A stretch of DNA of 64,000 nt, taken from contig CAZOHT010000020.1 of NCBI GenBank assembly GCA_964579825.1, forward strand, positions 1 through 64,000, read 5' to 3'. Shown piece after piece: positions 61,756 through 64,000 of this stretch. The stretch is from SPCO01 sp964579825 (lineage in GTDB: Bacteria > Chloroflexota > Limnocylindria > Limnocylindrales > CSP1-4). Within the stretch, counting starts at the first letter, position 1. The number at the start of each line of letters is the position of its first letter. The notes under the pieces are model-generated. The model made no database searches, was not told the origin of the DNA, and saw only the letters and a list, made by a program, of their open reading frames with translations. The translations under genes were made by a program, and so were the position numbers.

Positions 61756-62733
61756 GTGAACATGGTCGAGGAAGTCCGCATCGCGAGGCGGACCGGGTTC
61801 TGCTACGGGGTCCGCGAAGCGATCGACAAGGCCAAGGAGGCCTCGGCCGCCGGCAAGTCGACCCATACCCTCGGACAGGTCGTGCACAACGAAGGGGTCG
61901 TGCGCGAGCTGCAGGTCCTGGGGATCCAGACGGTCGACCAGCTCGACGACGTGGATCACGGGGCGGCCGTCGTCATCCGCGCCCACGGCGTCCGTCCGGA
62001 CGTGCTGGAGCGAGCCAACGATCGCGGACTCGAGATCATCGACGGGACCTGCACCTGGGTCATCCAGGAGCAGCGCGAGCTGCGCCGTCTCGTCGACGAG
62101 GGCTACACGATCGTCCTGCTCGGGACGCCGAAGCACCCCGAGGTCGTCGGGCTCCTCGGCTTCGCCCCGGATGCGATCGTCGTCGACGAGGAGGACGAGT
62201 GGGAGGCGGCCATCCCGCGGCGGAAGCGGATGGCCCTCATCAGCCAGTCCACCCAGCCGCCCTGGAAGTTCGAGCGGCTGGCGGCCTTCATGGTCTCGCG
62301 GGCCCACGAGCTCAAGATCGTGAACACGGTCTGTCCGGTCACCATCCGCCGGCAGGAGGACACGATGGACCTCGCCCGCGAGGTGGACCTGATGGTCGTC
62401 GTCGGCGGTCGGTCCAGCGCCAACACGAAGGAACTGACCCGCCTGTGCGAGATCGCCGGGACGCGGGCCGTGCAGATCGAGAGCGTCCACGACCTGGCCG
62501 ACCCCGCCGTCTTCGCCGACGCGACCGTCGTCGGTGTCACCGGTGGCACCTCCACGCCGATCGAGGACCTGCGCGACGTGACCGAGCACATCCTCGAGTT
62601 CGCCGGGACGCCCGAGACCCGGGCCCGGGCGCACGAACTCGCGCTCGCCGCGCTCGAGCAGGCCGCGACGCCCGCCGGCCGGACGACCTCGCTCCCTTCT
62701 CCCGCCACGCCGATCTCGTCGGGCGCGGCCTGA
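61756..62733 (+). CDS. ispH: 4-hydroxy-3-methylbut-2-enyl diphosphate reductase
   Basis: A 325-residue Fe-S enzyme that makes IPP and DMAPP in the last MEP step. The three cluster-binding cysteines are Cys16 (TGFCYGVREA), Cys99 (DGTCTWV) and Cys193 (NTVCPVT). Conserved His44 (VVHNEGVV) and HPEVVG (127-132) are present. The second and third cysteine contexts differ from the commoner DATCP and TTICDAT forms but the cysteines are intact. dxs in the same window provides step one. The der gene starts 2 nt after its stop. Confidence 0.95.
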   Translation: MNMVEEVRIARRTGFCYGVREAIDKAKEASAAGKSTHTLGQVVHNEGVVRELQVLGIQTVDQLDDVDHGAAVVIRAHGVRPDVLERANDRGLEIIDGTCTWVIQEQRELRRLVDEGYTIVLLGTPKHPEVVGLLGFAPDAIVVDEEDEWEAAIPRRKRMALISQSTQPPWKFERLAAFMVSRAHELKIVNTVCPVTIRRQEDTMDLAREVDLMVVVGGRSSANTKELTRLCEIAGTRAVQIESVHDLADPAVFADATVVGVTGGTSTPIEDLRDVTEHILEFAGTPETRARAHELALAALEQAATPAGRTTSLPSPATPISSGAA

Positions 62734-62735
62734 CG

Positions 62736-64000
62736 GTGTCCGGCCCCCGAGTCGGGATCCCGCTCGTCGCGATCGTCGGACGCCCGAACGTCGGCAAGAG
62801 CACCCTCTTCAACCGGATCGTCGGCGGCCGCACGGCCATCGTCGAGGACCGGGCGCGGACCACCCGCGACCGACTCTACGGCGACGCCGAGTGGAATGGT
62901 CGGCGATTCGTCGTCGTCGACACCGGCGGGCTGGAGATCGATCCGGACGACCCGATCGAGGCTCGCGTCCAGGACCAGGCGCGACTGGCCATCCGCGAAG
63001 CCGACGTCATCGTGTTCGTGGTGGACGCCGCGGTCGGCCTGACCGCCGCCGATGCCGAGGCCGCCGAGATCCTGCGTCGCGCGAAGGCCCCCATCGTGAT
63101 CGCCGTCAACAAGGCCGACAACGAGCGACGCGAGCTCGAGGGTGCCGAGTTCTATTCGATGGGCTGGGACGAGCTGTACGCCATCTCGGCGGCCCATGGT
63201 CGCGGGACCGGCGACCTGATGGACGCGCTCGTCTGGGCGCTCCCGCCGGAGACCGAGCAGGAGATCGCGCGCAAGGCCCGCGAAGCCGAGGCCGAGGCAT
63301 GGGCCGAGGAGGTCGCCGCCGGCCACCTGGAGCCGTACGTGGTGGGCGACCCAGAGGCCGAGGATTCCGACGCGGACGATGCCGGCGAACCCGGCTCCCC
63401 GGAGGACACCGAGGCAGCCAAGTGGGACGCCGCGATGGCGGCCGAGAAGGATGGCGAACCCGCCGCGATCGCGTTTGTGGGGCGCCCCAACGTCGGCAAG
63501 AGCAGCCTCGTCAATGCGTTGCTCGGAGAGGATCGGGCGATCGTCTCGGACGTGCCCGGCACCACGCGGGACGCGATCGACACGCGGCTGGCCTGGGGCC
63601 GGAGCGAGGTCGTCCTCATCGACACCGCCGGCATCCGTCGTCGTGGCAAGGTCGCCTCCGGCCCGGCGGCGGAGAAGTACTCCACGCTGCGGGCGTTGCG
63701 GGCGCTCGGGCGAGCCGACGTCGCGGTCCTCGTAATCGACGCCGTCGAGGGGCTCACCTCGCAGGACGCCCACGTCGCGGGCTACGTCGTCGAGGAGGGC
63801 AAGGGCCTCGTCATCGCGGTCAACAAGTGGGACCTGCTCGAGGAGAAGACGGACCGCACGTTCGACCAGTACACCTCCTGGATCCGCAACGAGGTCCCAT
63901 TCCTCGACTTCGCCCCGATCATCTCCATCAGCGCGAAGACCGGCCAGCGGGTCGGGCGCGTGTTGGAGGCGGCGGTCGACATCTGGGGCGAGCGTCGTCG
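62736..64000 (+). CDS. der: ribosome-assembly GTPase Der (EngA), 3' end missing
   Basis: The window ends inside this gene; 421 codons are present, lacking the C-terminal KH-like domain. Both GTPase domains show GRPNVGKS (first near residue 15, second near 250), DTGG and NKAD in the first, and DTAG and NKWD in the second. An unusually long acidic and Ala-rich linker (about residues 172-240) separates them. Der is essential for 50S subunit maturation. The GTG start follows ispH by 2 nt, so it is coexpressed. Confidence 0.96.
   Translation, partial: MSGPRVGIPLVAIVGRPNVGKSTLFNRIVGGRTAIVEDRARTTRDRLYGDAEWNGRRFVVVDTGGLEIDPDDPIEARVQDQARLAIREADVIVFVVDAAVGLTAADAEAAEILRRAKAPIVIAVNKADNERRELEGAEFYSMGWDELYAISAAHGRGTGDLMDALVWALPPETEQEIARKAREAEAEAWAEEVAAGHLEPYVVGDPEAEDSDADDAGEPGSPEDTEAAKWDAAMAAEKDGEPAAIAFVGRPNVGKSSLVNALLGEDRAIVSDVPGTTRDAIDTRLAWGRSEVVLIDTAGIRRRGKVASGPAAEKYSTLRALRALGRADVAVLVIDAVEGLTSQDAHVAGYVVEEGKGLVIAVNKWDLLEEKTDRTFDQYTSWIRNEVPFLDFAPIISISAKTGQRVGRVLEAAVDIWGERR

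Overview
This is a GC-rich (roughly 70%) bacterial chromosome segment, densely packed, with many GTG starts and many 1-4 nt start/stop overlaps. The gene content is almost entirely core housekeeping. The high GC, the tandem FemAB-like genes beside murE/murJ, the PilM/FtsA-like ATPase followed by a baseplate-J-like membrane protein, and the SHOCT and bPH small membrane proteins suggest a Chloroflexota lineage, possibly a Limnocylindria-type one. That placement is inference; the window has no rRNA to settle it. A run of exactly 100 N (27098-27197) inside a tandem repeat shows this is a scaffolded draft or metagenome assembly.

Layout. 1-3344: the tail of one gene, a secreted protein and a large LuxR/NB-ARC-type regulator. 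3390-11918: DNA uptake and topology genes (comM, dprA, an Ig-like/CAP secreted protein, a small unknown, topA, a XerC-type recombinase). 11915-17293: a tightly overlapped murein block (murJ, two FemAB-like transferases, murE). 17336-24243: rel, hisS, a methyltransferase, a YCII protein and aspS. 24310-27433: accessory stretch with an EamA transporter, a surface hydrolase, a MobA-like nucleotidyltransferase and an intergenic 52-bp repeat array broken by the assembly gap. 27434-32164: typA, then a cysteine desulfurase-mnmA pair for tRNA thiolation and two small membrane proteins. 32161-35264 (minus strand): an ABC exporter pair, a DUF1304 protein and a Tat/lipoprotein intradiol dioxygenase. 35368-44290: alaS, the PilM-like ATPase, the baseplate-J-like protein, ruvX, mltG and an M24 peptidase. 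44345-54858: a SHOCT protein, efp, xseA, a 47-residue membrane protein, xseB, dxs, a TolB-like membrane protein, tlyA, nadK and recN. 54883-64000: XerD-type recombinase, PH/SHOCT membrane protein, site-2 protease, HD protein, scpA-scpB-rluB-cmk-plsC-ispH and a partial der.

Several blocks keep ancient gene order (dprA-topA-xerC; xseA-xseB-dxs-tlyA-recN; scpA-scpB-rluB-cmk-plsC-ispH-der) with lineage-specific insertions. These insertions are mostly small or membrane-anchored proteins. At many transcription-unit heads a TAnnnT hexamer lies only 6-9 nt before the start codon and there is no Shine-Dalgarno sequence, which points to widespread leaderless transcription. The strongest leads for something undescribed are the PilM-like/baseplate-J-like pair, the 52-bp palindrome array, the palindrome filling a promoter spacer at 49331-49344, and the leaderless promoter pattern. 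I saw no tRNA, rRNA, CRISPR array, insertion sequence or prophage.
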